Shown here piece after piece: positions 8,239 to 16,418 of a stretch of 64,000 bases of DNA. Numbering within the stretch: the stretch's first letter is position 1; each line of letters begins with the position of its first letter. The notes under the pieces were generated by a model. That model ran no database searches. It saw only the letters and a program-made list of their open reading frames with translations, and had not been told where the DNA came from. The translations under genes and the position numbers were made by a program. The DNA is from Natronospirillum sp965602035 (lineage in GTDB: Bacteria; Pseudomonadota; Gammaproteobacteria; Pseudomonadales; Natronospirillaceae). The stretch lies in assembly GCA_965602035.1 (NCBI GenBank), contig OZ271919.1:310001-374000 (forward strand). The letters are read 5' to 3'.

Positions 8239-8757
8239 ATGCCGTTCGTCGGTGTTTTCTTCAAATTGCTGAAAGCCATTCTATCCGAAGCCGGAGCCTG
8301 GCCGATTGCCTGGGGCTTTGGACTTGGGATGCTGCTGGGCCTCACGCCGTTCTGGGCGCACAGTCTGTTTTTTCTTCTTCTGGCACTGTTTTTCCGCGTC
8401 AATTTCGCGAGCGTACTGGGCGGCTGGGCGCTGTTCGGGTTGATCAGCATCCCGGCCGGGGCTGCCATGGCGGGGCTCGGGGAAGCCTGGCTGACACACC
8501 CGGGCTGGCAGTCTATCTGGTCCGCGGCATATCAGAGTCGCGCCCTGCAGCTGTTGCATTTCCATCACACGTTAACCCTGGGTAGCCTGGCGGTAGCGCT
8601 GGTGTTGTTCCTGCCGGTCGTGTTCGGCACCTACAAGGGGGTACCCCCGCTGCGACGCCGTTTGTTGCCTATCGCGGAGCGGTTTCATCTGCGCCGGGTC
8701 GGCAAGGCCAACAGTTGGTATGGCCGTCTCGCCGGTCTGTGGCAACGGTTTGTCTGA
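8239..8757 (+). CDS. TIGR03546 family integral membrane protein
   Basis: This 172-residue protein is mostly hydrophobic, with about three to four membrane helices. They lie around residues 18-36, 40-58, 62-80 and 112-132. The N-terminal half (LGLTPFWAHSLFFLLLALFFRVN) resembles the DUF2062-like fold. It matches the TIGR03546 family, whose genes occur next to TIGR03545 genes as they do here. No biochemical role is established. ATG 8239 follows the terminator U-tract directly, and the only SD-like bases (GGGAG, 8227-8231) lie inside the hairpin. The next gene starts 12 bp after the stop, so the two are very likely co-translated. Confidence 0.8.
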   Translation: MPFVGVFFKLLKAILSEAGAWPIAWGFGLGMLLGLTPFWAHSLFFLLLALFFRVNFASVLGGWALFGLISIPAGAAMAGLGEAWLTHPGWQSIWSAAYQSRALQLLHFHHTLTLGSLAVALVLFLPVVFGTYKGVPPLRRRLLPIAERFHLRRVGKANSWYGRLAGLWQRFV

Positions 8758-8769
8758 AGGAGCGCGATA

Positions 8770-10656
8770 GTGGATAGAACGGAGACTCAACAGACACCGG
8801 CGCAGTCCGGGAAGCGCCAGGGGCCGGTCCGATGGTCCGGTTTGGCCGCGTTCGTAGTTATTGCCGGGGGGCTCTTTGCCGGCGGTTGGCTGTTCGCGGA
8901 TACTCTGGCCCGGTGGTCTCTGCAAAGCACGCTGTCCCGGATACAGGGTGCCGAAGTCAACATTGAGGCAGTGGATGTCGGCTGGCAGCCATTCGGGCTT
9001 ACCGTTAACGGCCTTGCCATGACGGACCCGGCCGCACCGGGCACCAATGCGGTTGCGGTGGATCGCATTGAAGCTCGTGTGGACTTTCTGGCGTTGCTGA
9101 CCGGAAAAGTCACGATCGAATCGCTTGAGGCCATTGGGGTCAGCACGGGGACGGATCGACCGAGCCCCGGGTGGGTGCGGCAGAAGGCGGAACGACCTGA
9201 AAATACGGGCGCTGAAAACCGCCCGGCGGTTACCGAGCGACTGGCCGGCACAGTCAGCCTGCCGGACGCCGACAGAGCTCTGTCCGCCGTTCAGCCACTG
9301 GCGATCCAGACTCGGGCCGCAGATGCGTCGACGACCCGTGACAGAGTATCACAGTCGATTGCGCGCTCGGTGACAACCGCACCGGGCTCCGACGCAATCG
9401 CGCGGTATCAGTCCCGTGTTCAAGCCCTTCGTGAACGCGAATCAAGTAGTCTGGACTCAATTGTCCGGACTCGGAACGACCTCGATGCATTACGGCAGTC
9501 CGTATCGGCTGATCGCCAGGCCCTCACCGGTGCACTGGCCGAAGTGCGCAGGGGGCAGGCCGAGCTTGAGCAGGCCTTGACGGCACTGCAGAACGCACCG
9601 CTGAATGATCTTGAGCGGGTTCGGGAGCGCTACAATTTGTCGCCTCAGGGTCAACTGGCGCTGGCCGAGTTACTGCTGGGCCCGCGCTGGGCGACCTGGC
9701 TGTCGACTGGCCAGGCGTGGTATGAGCGCGCGCAACCCTGGATACAGCGGGTTTCTGACCGGCAAGCCGAGCGCGCGAGCAATCCGGCTGCGCCGGTCGG
9801 ACGCTATGTTCGGTTTCCGGAAGCGGACCCGCGGCCGGGGTTCTGGCTGCAGCGCGCAGCGATCGAATGGGTGTCCGATGCAGGGACGTGGCATGCCGAG
9901 CTCAGGGACCTGACCAGTGATCAGTCGGTCATTGACCGCCCGACGCAACTGAATGCCCGTTCAGACAGCCTGACAAACGCGGACGCGGGAGAGTTGGCGT
10001 TGGTCTGGGATAACCGTGGCGCCGACGAGCCGGCCATGTCTTTTGTCTTTACGCTCGATGAATGGGCGCTCAGCGAGTGGTCCATGGGTGGCGCCGACCT
10101 CGGTGTCTCACTGGATCGCGCGAATACAGGCCTCACCATTGACGCCCGGCGATCCTCTGCCTGGAGCGGCACACTCGACTGGACGTTCCGTAATACGGTA
10201 TTCAGCAGTTCGGCAGACGATAGCGCCGGCATGGATGGCCTGATTGCCGATGCTTTGCAGTCGGTCTCCGGCTTTGACGTCTCGGCTGCGTTGGGTGGGT
10301 CAGCACTGGTACCGACCACACGCTGGACGTCCAACCTGGGGCGTCAGGTTGGCAGTTCCGTACAGGCTGCTTTGAACGCTCGCTACCAGGCCTTTGAATC
10401 CGAGGTCCGGGCAGAACTGAACCGCCGTGTGGGCACACTGGCAGAGCCGATCCGTGCCGAGGTGGACGTCGCCCGGGAGCAGGCCGCCGAACTGGAAACC
10501 CGGCTGGCGGACCTGAATCGGCAGGTACAGGCGGGTATCGACAGTCTGGATCGCCAGCTAACTCAGCGGCGCACCGAGATTGAGCGGCGGCTGCAACAGC
10601 AACGGCAAGGTCTGGAAGATCGCGCCCGTGATCAGTTGCGCAACTTCAGCTTCTGA
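8770..10656 (+). CDS. TIGR03545 family protein with long coiled coil
   Basis: This 628-residue protein has one N-terminal membrane anchor (residues about 20-42, LAAFVVIAGGLFAGGWLF) and an AsmA-like N-terminal region (VDVGWQPFGLTVNGLAMTDP). Long helical and coiled-coil stretches occupy roughly residues 200-280 and 530-620, rich in Q, R, E and A. It matches the TIGR03545 family, the regular partner of TIGR03546. The AsmA-like segment is the kind found in bridge-like envelope lipid-transport proteins, so an envelope role is an inference. The start is GTG 8770, with AAGGAG at 8757-8762 overlapping the stop of the upstream gene. Confidence 0.75.
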   Translation: MDRTETQQTPAQSGKRQGPVRWSGLAAFVVIAGGLFAGGWLFADTLARWSLQSTLSRIQGAEVNIEAVDVGWQPFGLTVNGLAMTDPAAPGTNAVAVDRIEARVDFLALLTGKVTIESLEAIGVSTGTDRPSPGWVRQKAERPENTGAENRPAVTERLAGTVSLPDADRALSAVQPLAIQTRAADASTTRDRVSQSIARSVTTAPGSDAIARYQSRVQALRERESSSLDSIVRTRNDLDALRQSVSADRQALTGALAEVRRGQAELEQALTALQNAPLNDLERVRERYNLSPQGQLALAELLLGPRWATWLSTGQAWYERAQPWIQRVSDRQAERASNPAAPVGRYVRFPEADPRPGFWLQRAAIEWVSDAGTWHAELRDLTSDQSVIDRPTQLNARSDSLTNADAGELALVWDNRGADEPAMSFVFTLDEWALSEWSMGGADLGVSLDRANTGLTIDARRSSAWSGTLDWTFRNTVFSSSADDSAGMDGLIADALQSVSGFDVSAALGGSALVPTTRWTSNLGRQVGSSVQAALNARYQAFESEVRAELNRRVGTLAEPIRAEVDVAREQAAELETRLADLNRQVQAGIDSLDRQLTQRRTEIERRLQQQRQGLEDRARDQLRNFSF

Positions 10657-10847
10657 CAAGGAAGCATCCTCTCGGCTGGCTGCGTTCAGGGGTAGCTGTA
10701 GGCTGCGTCGGTCCGACGTTTCGGCTTGCACGCGCATAGATCATGGCCTCGATGCGTGAGCAAGTCGATGCGTCGACCCGTCACTGCTTACAGTTGGCGT
10801 TTCCGTGTTTTTCCGTGGATTCCGTGGCCAAACAGGAAATCTGACCC
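10657..10847. other. Intergenic spacer with a TTCCGTG triple repeat
   Basis: This is a 191-bp convergent spacer. It contains a short palindrome CGTCGG-T-CCGACG near 10706-10718. Near 10799-10829 there are three closely spaced TCCGTG units (as in TTTCCGTG, TTTTTCCGTGG and ATTCCGTGGCC). No open reading frame with gene-like composition was seen. Confidence 0.4.
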
Positions 10848-11654
10848 TCAACCGGCGACAAACTCGTCAAACCGCTGCTGCAGTTCAGGCAGCGGAACGG
10901 CCCCGGGTACCCGCAACACCCGGCCGGTCTCATTATCACGAATGAATATACCGGGCGTGCCGGTGACACCCGCGCTCCGACCTTCCGCGAAGCTCTCCTG
11001 AACCCGCTCCGCCAGCTCCGGAGTCTGCTGACAGGCGTCCAGCGCCGAGGCTGGAACGCCCAGTCTCTCGGCCAGGCCGCGCGCCGTTTCACCAGCCATA
11101 CCGCGGCCACCGGAGCGCGTCGCGGCAAAATACTGATCATTGAACGCCCAGAAGGCCCCAGCACCCAGGGCATCGCCGGTGCATTCCGCGATGATCGCAG
11201 CGCGCGTTGCCTGCGGTTCATGACTGCTCAACGGAAAATGCCGGTAAGCCCAGTTCAGGTCTGGTTGCTGCTCAAAAAAGTCCAGGGCCGTGGCGTGGAA
11301 CCGTTTGCAGAAGGGGCACTCATAGTCCGAATACTCGATCAGACTGAACCGGGCATCCAGTGGCCCACGAACAAAATCCCGCTGGCTGGATACTGCCGGC
11401 AGAGTACCTGCCGCCGCTTCCTGTCGGTCACGCAAAGCCTGTTGGCGGGCCTGTTCCTGACGCTCGATAAAGGCTTCCACGCCGCGCACCAGCGTATCTT
11501 CCAACTGATCTTCCGTGAGGCCGAGTTGTTCCAAACGCGCCTCGAAGCTCGAGGCCTGGGGGGCACTGGGCGGATTGTTGCCTACCTGCACGCCGGCAAC
11601 AATGGCGATGAGGGCAAGTGCGCCGAGCACGGCGATAATCGGGAATCGATTCAT
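10848..11654 (-). CDS. DsbA-family thioredoxin-fold oxidoreductase, membrane-anchored
   Basis: This 268-residue protein has an uncleaved-looking N-terminal hydrophobic helix (residues 5-24). A charged helical linker rich in Q, E and R follows (about 36-82), then a DsbA/DsbG-like thioredoxin domain. The redox motif is CPFC at residues 113-116 in the context EYSDYECPFCKRFH, and the cis-proline loop is TGTPGIF (about 231-237). It probably acts in the periplasm, exchanging disulfides in exported proteins. It is similar to the Com1/ScsC-type group rather than the main DsbA. Its start ATG overlaps the stop of the acyltransferase gene (ATGA, 11651-11654), so the two are translationally coupled. Confidence 0.88.
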   Translation of the reverse strand: MNRFPIIAVLGALALIAIVAGVQVGNNPPSAPQASSFEARLEQLGLTEDQLEDTLVRGVEAFIERQEQARQQALRDRQEAAAGTLPAVSSQRDFVRGPLDARFSLIEYSDYECPFCKRFHATALDFFEQQPDLNWAYRHFPLSSHEPQATRAAIIAECTGDALGAGAFWAFNDQYFAATRSGGRGMAGETARGLAERLGVPASALDACQQTPELAERVQESFAEGRSAGVTGTPGIFIRDNETGRVLRVPGAVPLPELQQRFDEFVAG

Positions 11655-12568
11655 GACTGTGTCCTGTCAGTATTGGCCCGGGTCTGAAATTCCTGAAGCG
11701 TCTCGTCGATTTGTCTGTCTTTGGCTGCCCACAGGTCACTGACCCAGGTCTGGAAATCATTCCGGAACGTCTCGTCCGTCTGATAGCCGCCCTGCTGCCA
11801 AGTGGGCAGAACCTCAATGCGCTCGATATGCACAACGACCCGACCGACCCGACCTGTGAGCAAATCAATGAACCGCGGCGTACCGTTCGGATAGACAATG
11901 GTGATGTTGTAGATGGTATCAATCAGTTCGCCCATGGATTCCATGACAAACGCCATACCGCCGGCTCGGGGACGCAGCAAGTGATCGTACGGGCTGTTCT
12001 GCGCGCGGTGCTTGTGGTTTCGGTACCGGGTTCCTTCGGGAAAATTGATGAAGGTGACGGGCATATGACGGAAACGCTCACAGGCCTTTTTGGTCGCCTC
12101 AAGGTCCCGGCCTTTCAACTCAGGGTTTTTCTCAAGCTGTTCTCGCGTATAGCGTCGCATCATGGGGAACTCCAGTGCCCAGAAAGCAAGACCTAGCAAG
12201 GGCACCCATATCAGCTGACGCTTGATAAAGAATTTGTAGAAAGGAACCCGGTTGTTGAAATTCTGGATGATTACCGGAATGTCGACCCACGACTGATGAT
12301 TGGCAACCAGCAGGCATGACCGGTCAGGTTCGTTCGGTAGCTTGCCTCTGATATCCCATTCAATGTGTCCAACCCGCGCGAAAAGACCTCGAGCCAGTTC
12401 GGTCCAAAGCCAGGCGACCCCATTCACGGCACTGGTGCACCAACGGTGCACGGCGGGAATCGGGATAAGCAGCTTGATCAGCCCGATCAGCACCATGATC
12501 GGCACACCGATAACCGTGTTTATCAACAGTACGGAGCCTGTTACCACGCCCGTGAAAGTCGCTCGCAT
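11651..12568 (-). CDS. 1-acyl-sn-glycerol-3-phosphate acyltransferase-like (PlsC family, YihG-like)
   Basis: This protein of about 305 residues transfers an acyl chain onto a lysophospholipid at the inner membrane. The family signature NHxxxxD appears as NHQSWVD, and the glycerol-phosphate-binding motif appears as FPEGTR. Two N-terminal hydrophobic stretches anchor it. I chose the ATG at 12568 (MRATFTGVV...) because GGGGG precedes it at SD distance and a hydrophobic segment follows. An in-frame start 25 codons upstream (12643) gives an N-terminus unlike the family. Length and motifs fit the acyltransferase group of E. coli YihG. Coupling to the DsbA-like gene by an ATGA overlap has no obvious biochemical reason. 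Confidence 0.85.
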   Translation of the reverse strand: MRATFTGVVTGSVLLINTVIGVPIMVLIGLIKLLIPIPAVHRWCTSAVNGVAWLWTELARGLFARVGHIEWDIRGKLPNEPDRSCLLVANHQSWVDIPVIIQNFNNRVPFYKFFIKRQLIWVPLLGLAFWALEFPMMRRYTREQLEKNPELKGRDLEATKKACERFRHMPVTFINFPEGTRYRNHKHRAQNSPYDHLLRPRAGGMAFVMESMGELIDTIYNITIVYPNGTPRFIDLLTGRVGRVVVHIERIEVLPTWQQGGYQTDETFRNDFQTWVSDLWAAKDRQIDETLQEFQTRANTDRTQS

Positions 12569-12864
12569 TCGGCCCCCTGTCAGGCTGTTAACTGAAGTCG
12601 GTCGGAACGTCCGGAGTATATCAAAGCAGAGTTTCGCCGGCATGCCCGGGTTTCCGGCGGAACCGTCGATTGTCTTTGCCTACAACCGCTGATAATGTGA
12701 TCCACTCCGCACTATTACGACCTGAAGAGCGGCCACGGGAATGTTTTGGGCTATCCTCGGGGGCGTGATGGGGTGGTTGCGGCTTCGGATAATTGCAGTG
12801 CTCGAAAACGTGATTGGCCGGTGCCATGGAGTGCTTCACAGGAAGGTTTTCAGGGACCCGCCAT

Positions 12865-14895
12865 ATGCCGGCCAGCGTCACCTCGATGATACGTTCAATT
12901 GGACTACTGGCCGTTGCCGGCGTTGTCAGTGATGGTTCTGTCGCTGAAACGTCGCAGTCGGGCAGGGTGGCCGATTCACCGGTCGCGGTTGTAGTGCAGG
13001 TGAGCGGTCAGGTACAGGCGGAGCGAGCAGGGCAGGTGGATCTTTCACCCGGGCGGCTCGACCTGCTGTACCCGGGAGATAGGTGGAGAACCGGAGGCAC
13101 TGGACAATTGGCGGTTCGGTTTATTGACAACTCGCTGGTGCGTTTTACGCCGGATACGGCCATGGCAGTGCAACGCGAAGGAATGAATCTTCGATTGGAA
13201 TTGCTCGGTGGAGGGGTAGAGATGGCCCGGTTCACGACCAGTACCGGGCCTGCGTTATTGCGGATTACCGGCGGCAGCCGCACTGAGAGTGACACGGCCA
13301 CCAGTGCGGGGTTGGCGATTCGGCGGGATGGCGAGGATGCGCTGACCGCTGGCCCGCCTGAAGACCCGGAACAGTTGCAGGCCATAGCGGCATTGGCGCC
13401 CACGGGTTGGTTATGGCTGGCCGGGGAAACCGGGCAGGATGACCCAGGGCCTCGAGTGGCGCCCGGTGAGCAGAACCTGGTGGAACGATACCGCGAGCGA
13501 ACCCCATTGCCCGTGCCTGATCTGATGGTCACCGAAGAAATCGAACAGATTGTGCGCCAGTCGGCTGAGACCAGAGTCATCCCGACACCCCCGTCGCCAG
13601 CACCCGAAGGCCCGGCCCCGACGGAGCCGGAGCGCCCGCAGCCAACCCCCGCCCTTTCACCTGAAGAGCAGTTCCAGCAGGAACTCGACGCGGTTGTGTC
13701 TGAACTCGGTGACTTGCTGCGTCGTGGGCAGAGCCGGCAGGCTCTGGACCTGGCCGAATCCCGCCGCCGAGACTTCGAAGGCGAACCCGAGTTTGACTTG
13801 CTTTACGGGCGGGCGGCGCTCAGCGAGGGCGCGTATCAGAGAGCCAGCTTTGCGCTGGAACGCGCGCTGATCAATTTTCCCGGCCAGCCAGCGGTGCGCC
13901 TTACTCTGGTCGAAGCCTACCTGGGGCTGGGCAACACCACGGCAGCGGGCCGTCAGCTTGAACGCCTGCAACAGGACGACCTGACGCCAGCTCAGCAGGC
14001 GCGTTGGACTGCGCTTGACGACATTCGGCGACAATTGGTACTGCGCTCCCAGGTTCAGGAAAGCCGGTCAGTCAGCGCGCAGGGTTTTTACACGACCAAT
14101 CTCAATCAGGGTCTGGCCTGCTCCGTCTGTGAACTCTCACCGGGTCTGGAATACAGCCCGGATAACGACTCCCGGGCGAGTCCGGGCGCCGGAACATCCA
14201 TCCAGGGGCTCTACAGTCGGGTGATGCCGCAGAGCCAGCGCCTGACGCACTCGCTGCAGGCTGGCGTGAATGCCGAATTGACCACCATCCAGCGCGCCAA
14301 TACCGTCGGCGCGATTCTGGGTTTTCAGCGGGATTGGGAATCCGGCCGGCGTTACGGTGTACAGCTGTTGCCCGGGTGGACGCCGGACCGGGTCAGTGTG
14401 ACCGGTGTCGCTACCGGTGGTGTGGACGATGTCTGGGAAACTCGCGACGGTACGGCGTCAGTGAGCCTGACCGGTGACAACCAGGGCGGGGGCACTTTGC
14501 AGCTCAGCGCAGGTTTGGGTGATGACTGGGCCGTAGCAGCCAATGACGCGGTCTTTGGCCGCTGGCAGGCACGCGTGCTGGCAAATGCCGGAGCGGCGTC
14601 CAGTCAGCATTATGCGGCCATTGAGGTGTCTGCGTCACCGCAATACACGCCGCCGGGACAGTGGGTTTTTCAGGGCAATGCGGCCTACCAGCTTCAGCTC
14701 TATCTTGATAACGAGACATTCAACGATGAGCAGCAAAGGAATCACCAACTCAGTGGTGCCCTGAACGCGTTGCGCCCCCTCAATGCGTCGACTCAGATCT
14801 CGCTCAGTCTGTCCTGGCAGCAGGTGATCAGCAATCAGCCGCTGGCGGAGTTCGGAGCAGTGGAGCTGGCTGCGGGAGTGCAGCACCAATGGTAA
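12865..14895 (+). CDS. FecR domain-TPR-outer membrane beta-barrel protein (Slam/type XI secretion-like)
   Basis: This 676-residue protein begins with a signal peptide (MIRSIGLLAVAGVVSDGSVAE, after a few extra residues). A FecR-like domain spans about 35-180, including SPGRLDLLYPGDRWRTGG and GQLAVRFIDNSLVRFTPDT. A proline-rich linker (about 225-265) follows, then TPR-like helices (about 270-385, LLYGRAALSEGAYQRASFAL and VRLTLVEAYLGLGNTTAA). The last 280 or so residues alternate in beta-strand fashion and end in VQHQW, a terminal aromatic typical of outer-membrane barrels. TPR plus a barrel of about 14 strands is the Slam/DUF560 architecture, and the FecR domain is extra. Upstream starts (TTG 12814, ATG 12826) are possible, but 12865 has AGGGA at SD distance. 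The stop overlaps the next ATG. Confidence 0.6.
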   Translation: MPASVTSMIRSIGLLAVAGVVSDGSVAETSQSGRVADSPVAVVVQVSGQVQAERAGQVDLSPGRLDLLYPGDRWRTGGTGQLAVRFIDNSLVRFTPDTAMAVQREGMNLRLELLGGGVEMARFTTSTGPALLRITGGSRTESDTATSAGLAIRRDGEDALTAGPPEDPEQLQAIAALAPTGWLWLAGETGQDDPGPRVAPGEQNLVERYRERTPLPVPDLMVTEEIEQIVRQSAETRVIPTPPSPAPEGPAPTEPERPQPTPALSPEEQFQQELDAVVSELGDLLRRGQSRQALDLAESRRRDFEGEPEFDLLYGRAALSEGAYQRASFALERALINFPGQPAVRLTLVEAYLGLGNTTAAGRQLERLQQDDLTPAQQARWTALDDIRRQLVLRSQVQESRSVSAQGFYTTNLNQGLACSVCELSPGLEYSPDNDSRASPGAGTSIQGLYSRVMPQSQRLTHSLQAGVNAELTTIQRANTVGAILGFQRDWESGRRYGVQLLPGWTPDRVSVTGVATGGVDDVWETRDGTASVSLTGDNQGGGTLQLSAGLGDDWAVAANDAVFGRWQARVLANAGAASSQHYAAIEVSASPQYTPPGQWVFQGNAAYQLQLYLDNETFNDEQQRNHQLSGALNALRPLNASTQISLSLSWQQVISNQPLAEFGAVELAAGVQHQW

Positions 14896-16418
14896 TCCGG
14901 TCTCGTTCCAGATCAGCCAGCCATGTCCGGCAGTATGTCGCGGCGCCGTTGCTGGCATTACTACTGGTTGGAACGGCGGCGCCGCTTCTGGCTCAGGAGA
15001 GGGAGTCAGTAGGGGTCACTCTGGCGGCAAGAGGGGATGTTGAGGCCACAGACCTCGTTGACCTGGAAGCCCGCATGCTGCGGCGCCGATCGGAGATTTT
15101 CAACGTTGACCGCGTGGTGACCGGTGCCGGCGCGCGGGCCCAGATGCGCATGGTAGACGACGCCGTTATTTCGCTCCGTGAAGGAAGTGAACTGGTCATT
15201 GCCGAGTACCAGTTCAACGCGGATACGGGTGAAGGGCGCGCCGTGATGGAGCTGGTTGCCGGGGGGCTCAGAACCCTCAGCGGCCAGATTTCCCCGCAGA
15301 GCAACAACTCTGATTACGAGCTGCGCACGTCTGCCGGTTCTATCGGCATCCGCGGCACGCACTTTGAAGTGGTGGTCAGTAATGGCAACACGCTGCTGGG
15401 CGTCTGGGATGGCAACATCGATGTCACACCATTGCCCGGGCGGGGTGGCAGCGGTTATTCGCTTGGGTCGGACGAAGAATACTCCTTTGCGGCCGTCAAC
15501 CCGGATGGCAATGTAGAGTTTCTGCTGGAGCCACCCGAAGCGTTTTCCGATGACGTTGCCGAGGATGAGCAGGAAACGGGCGATTCGGAAAATCCGGAAG
15601 ACAGTGAGCAGGAGGCCGAAGCAGACGAGTCTTCCGAAGAGGATGAGGACAGCGAGCAGGAGTCTGGTACCGAAGAAGCACCGGAAGAGGACGGGGATGA
15701 CACTTCCGGTGACGACAACAGTACCGGCGACGATGCGGAAGATGGCAACTCAGAGACCGATGAGAGCAGTCCAGGTACAGACACAGGAGCCGACACCGGG
15801 GACAACAGCACTGGTGGCAGTGGTCAGCCCGGCGATGCTCCGGTGCTTAGTGATAGCCTGCTTGCGGCGCTCGAGCCGAACCCGCCGGAACCGAACCAGA
15901 ATCAGAATAATCGCCGACGCGGCACCGGCTCCGGTGATCTTGATGAGCGGATTGAAGAGGCCGAAGAGCAGATCTCGCCCCAACCGGTCAATCTGGTGCC
16001 GACACCAGCGACGACGGTGGCCAGTCGCTCCGGTAACGCCACATACCGAAACCCTGCATTCACCCTGAACAATGGCCTCAATGCCGCACAGTATGACCTG
16101 ACACTCGAATTCGCAGTCAACTTCGCCGAGCAGACGGTGAATGACGGCAATCTCGAACTTCGGACTCCCACCGGCAACCTGTGGAGTGGCACCTTTACCG
16201 GCGGTATTGTCGGCAACGAGCTGTCCATAGGCAGCAGTGCCAACAGCAATCCGCTGGCCAATGCCGCCTACAATGGCAACCCCATCGGCGTGGATGGCTG
16301 GTTGAACGGCACTTTCTTCGGTGCGCAGGCACAGCAGGTGCGCGGTGACTTCGGTTTCCGGCAGAATGGCACACTCCAGATCTCCGGGGACTACCGGGTC
16401 GGCGAGGTGCAGCCATGA
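14889..16418 (+). CDS. FecR domain protein with acidic linker and TbpB-like C-terminal barrel (candidate secreted cargo)
   Basis: This 509-residue protein has a Sec signal peptide ending PLLAQE (residues about 20-37). A FecR domain follows at about 45-190, with RVVTGAGARAQMRMVDDAVIS and SAGSIGIRGTHFEV. A strongly acidic E/D/S/T/G-rich linker spans about 218-320. The C-terminal segment of about 135 residues contains GVDGWLNGTFFGAQAQQVRG followed by DFGF, the hallmark of the TbpB-type eight-stranded barrel carried by Slam (type XI secretion) cargo. There is no lipobox, so if exported it would be a soluble or non-lipidated surface protein. The ATG lies inside the end of the upstream gene (overlap 14889-14895), and its own end overlaps the giant lipoprotein start (ATGA), implying one coupled operon. 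Confidence 0.65.
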   Translation: MVIRSRSRSASHVRQYVAAPLLALLLVGTAAPLLAQERESVGVTLAARGDVEATDLVDLEARMLRRRSEIFNVDRVVTGAGARAQMRMVDDAVISLREGSELVIAEYQFNADTGEGRAVMELVAGGLRTLSGQISPQSNNSDYELRTSAGSIGIRGTHFEVVVSNGNTLLGVWDGNIDVTPLPGRGGSGYSLGSDEEYSFAAVNPDGNVEFLLEPPEAFSDDVAEDEQETGDSENPEDSEQEAEADESSEEDEDSEQESGTEEAPEEDGDDTSGDDNSTGDDAEDGNSETDESSPGTDTGADTGDNSTGGSGQPGDAPVLSDSLLAALEPNPPEPNQNQNNRRRGTGSGDLDERIEEAEEQISPQPVNLVPTPATTVASRSGNATYRNPAFTLNNGLNAAQYDLTLEFAVNFAEQTVNDGNLELRTPTGNLWSGTFTGGIVGNELSIGSSANSNPLANAAYNGNPIGVDGWLNGTFFGAQAQQVRGDFGFRQNGTLQISGDYRVGEVQP

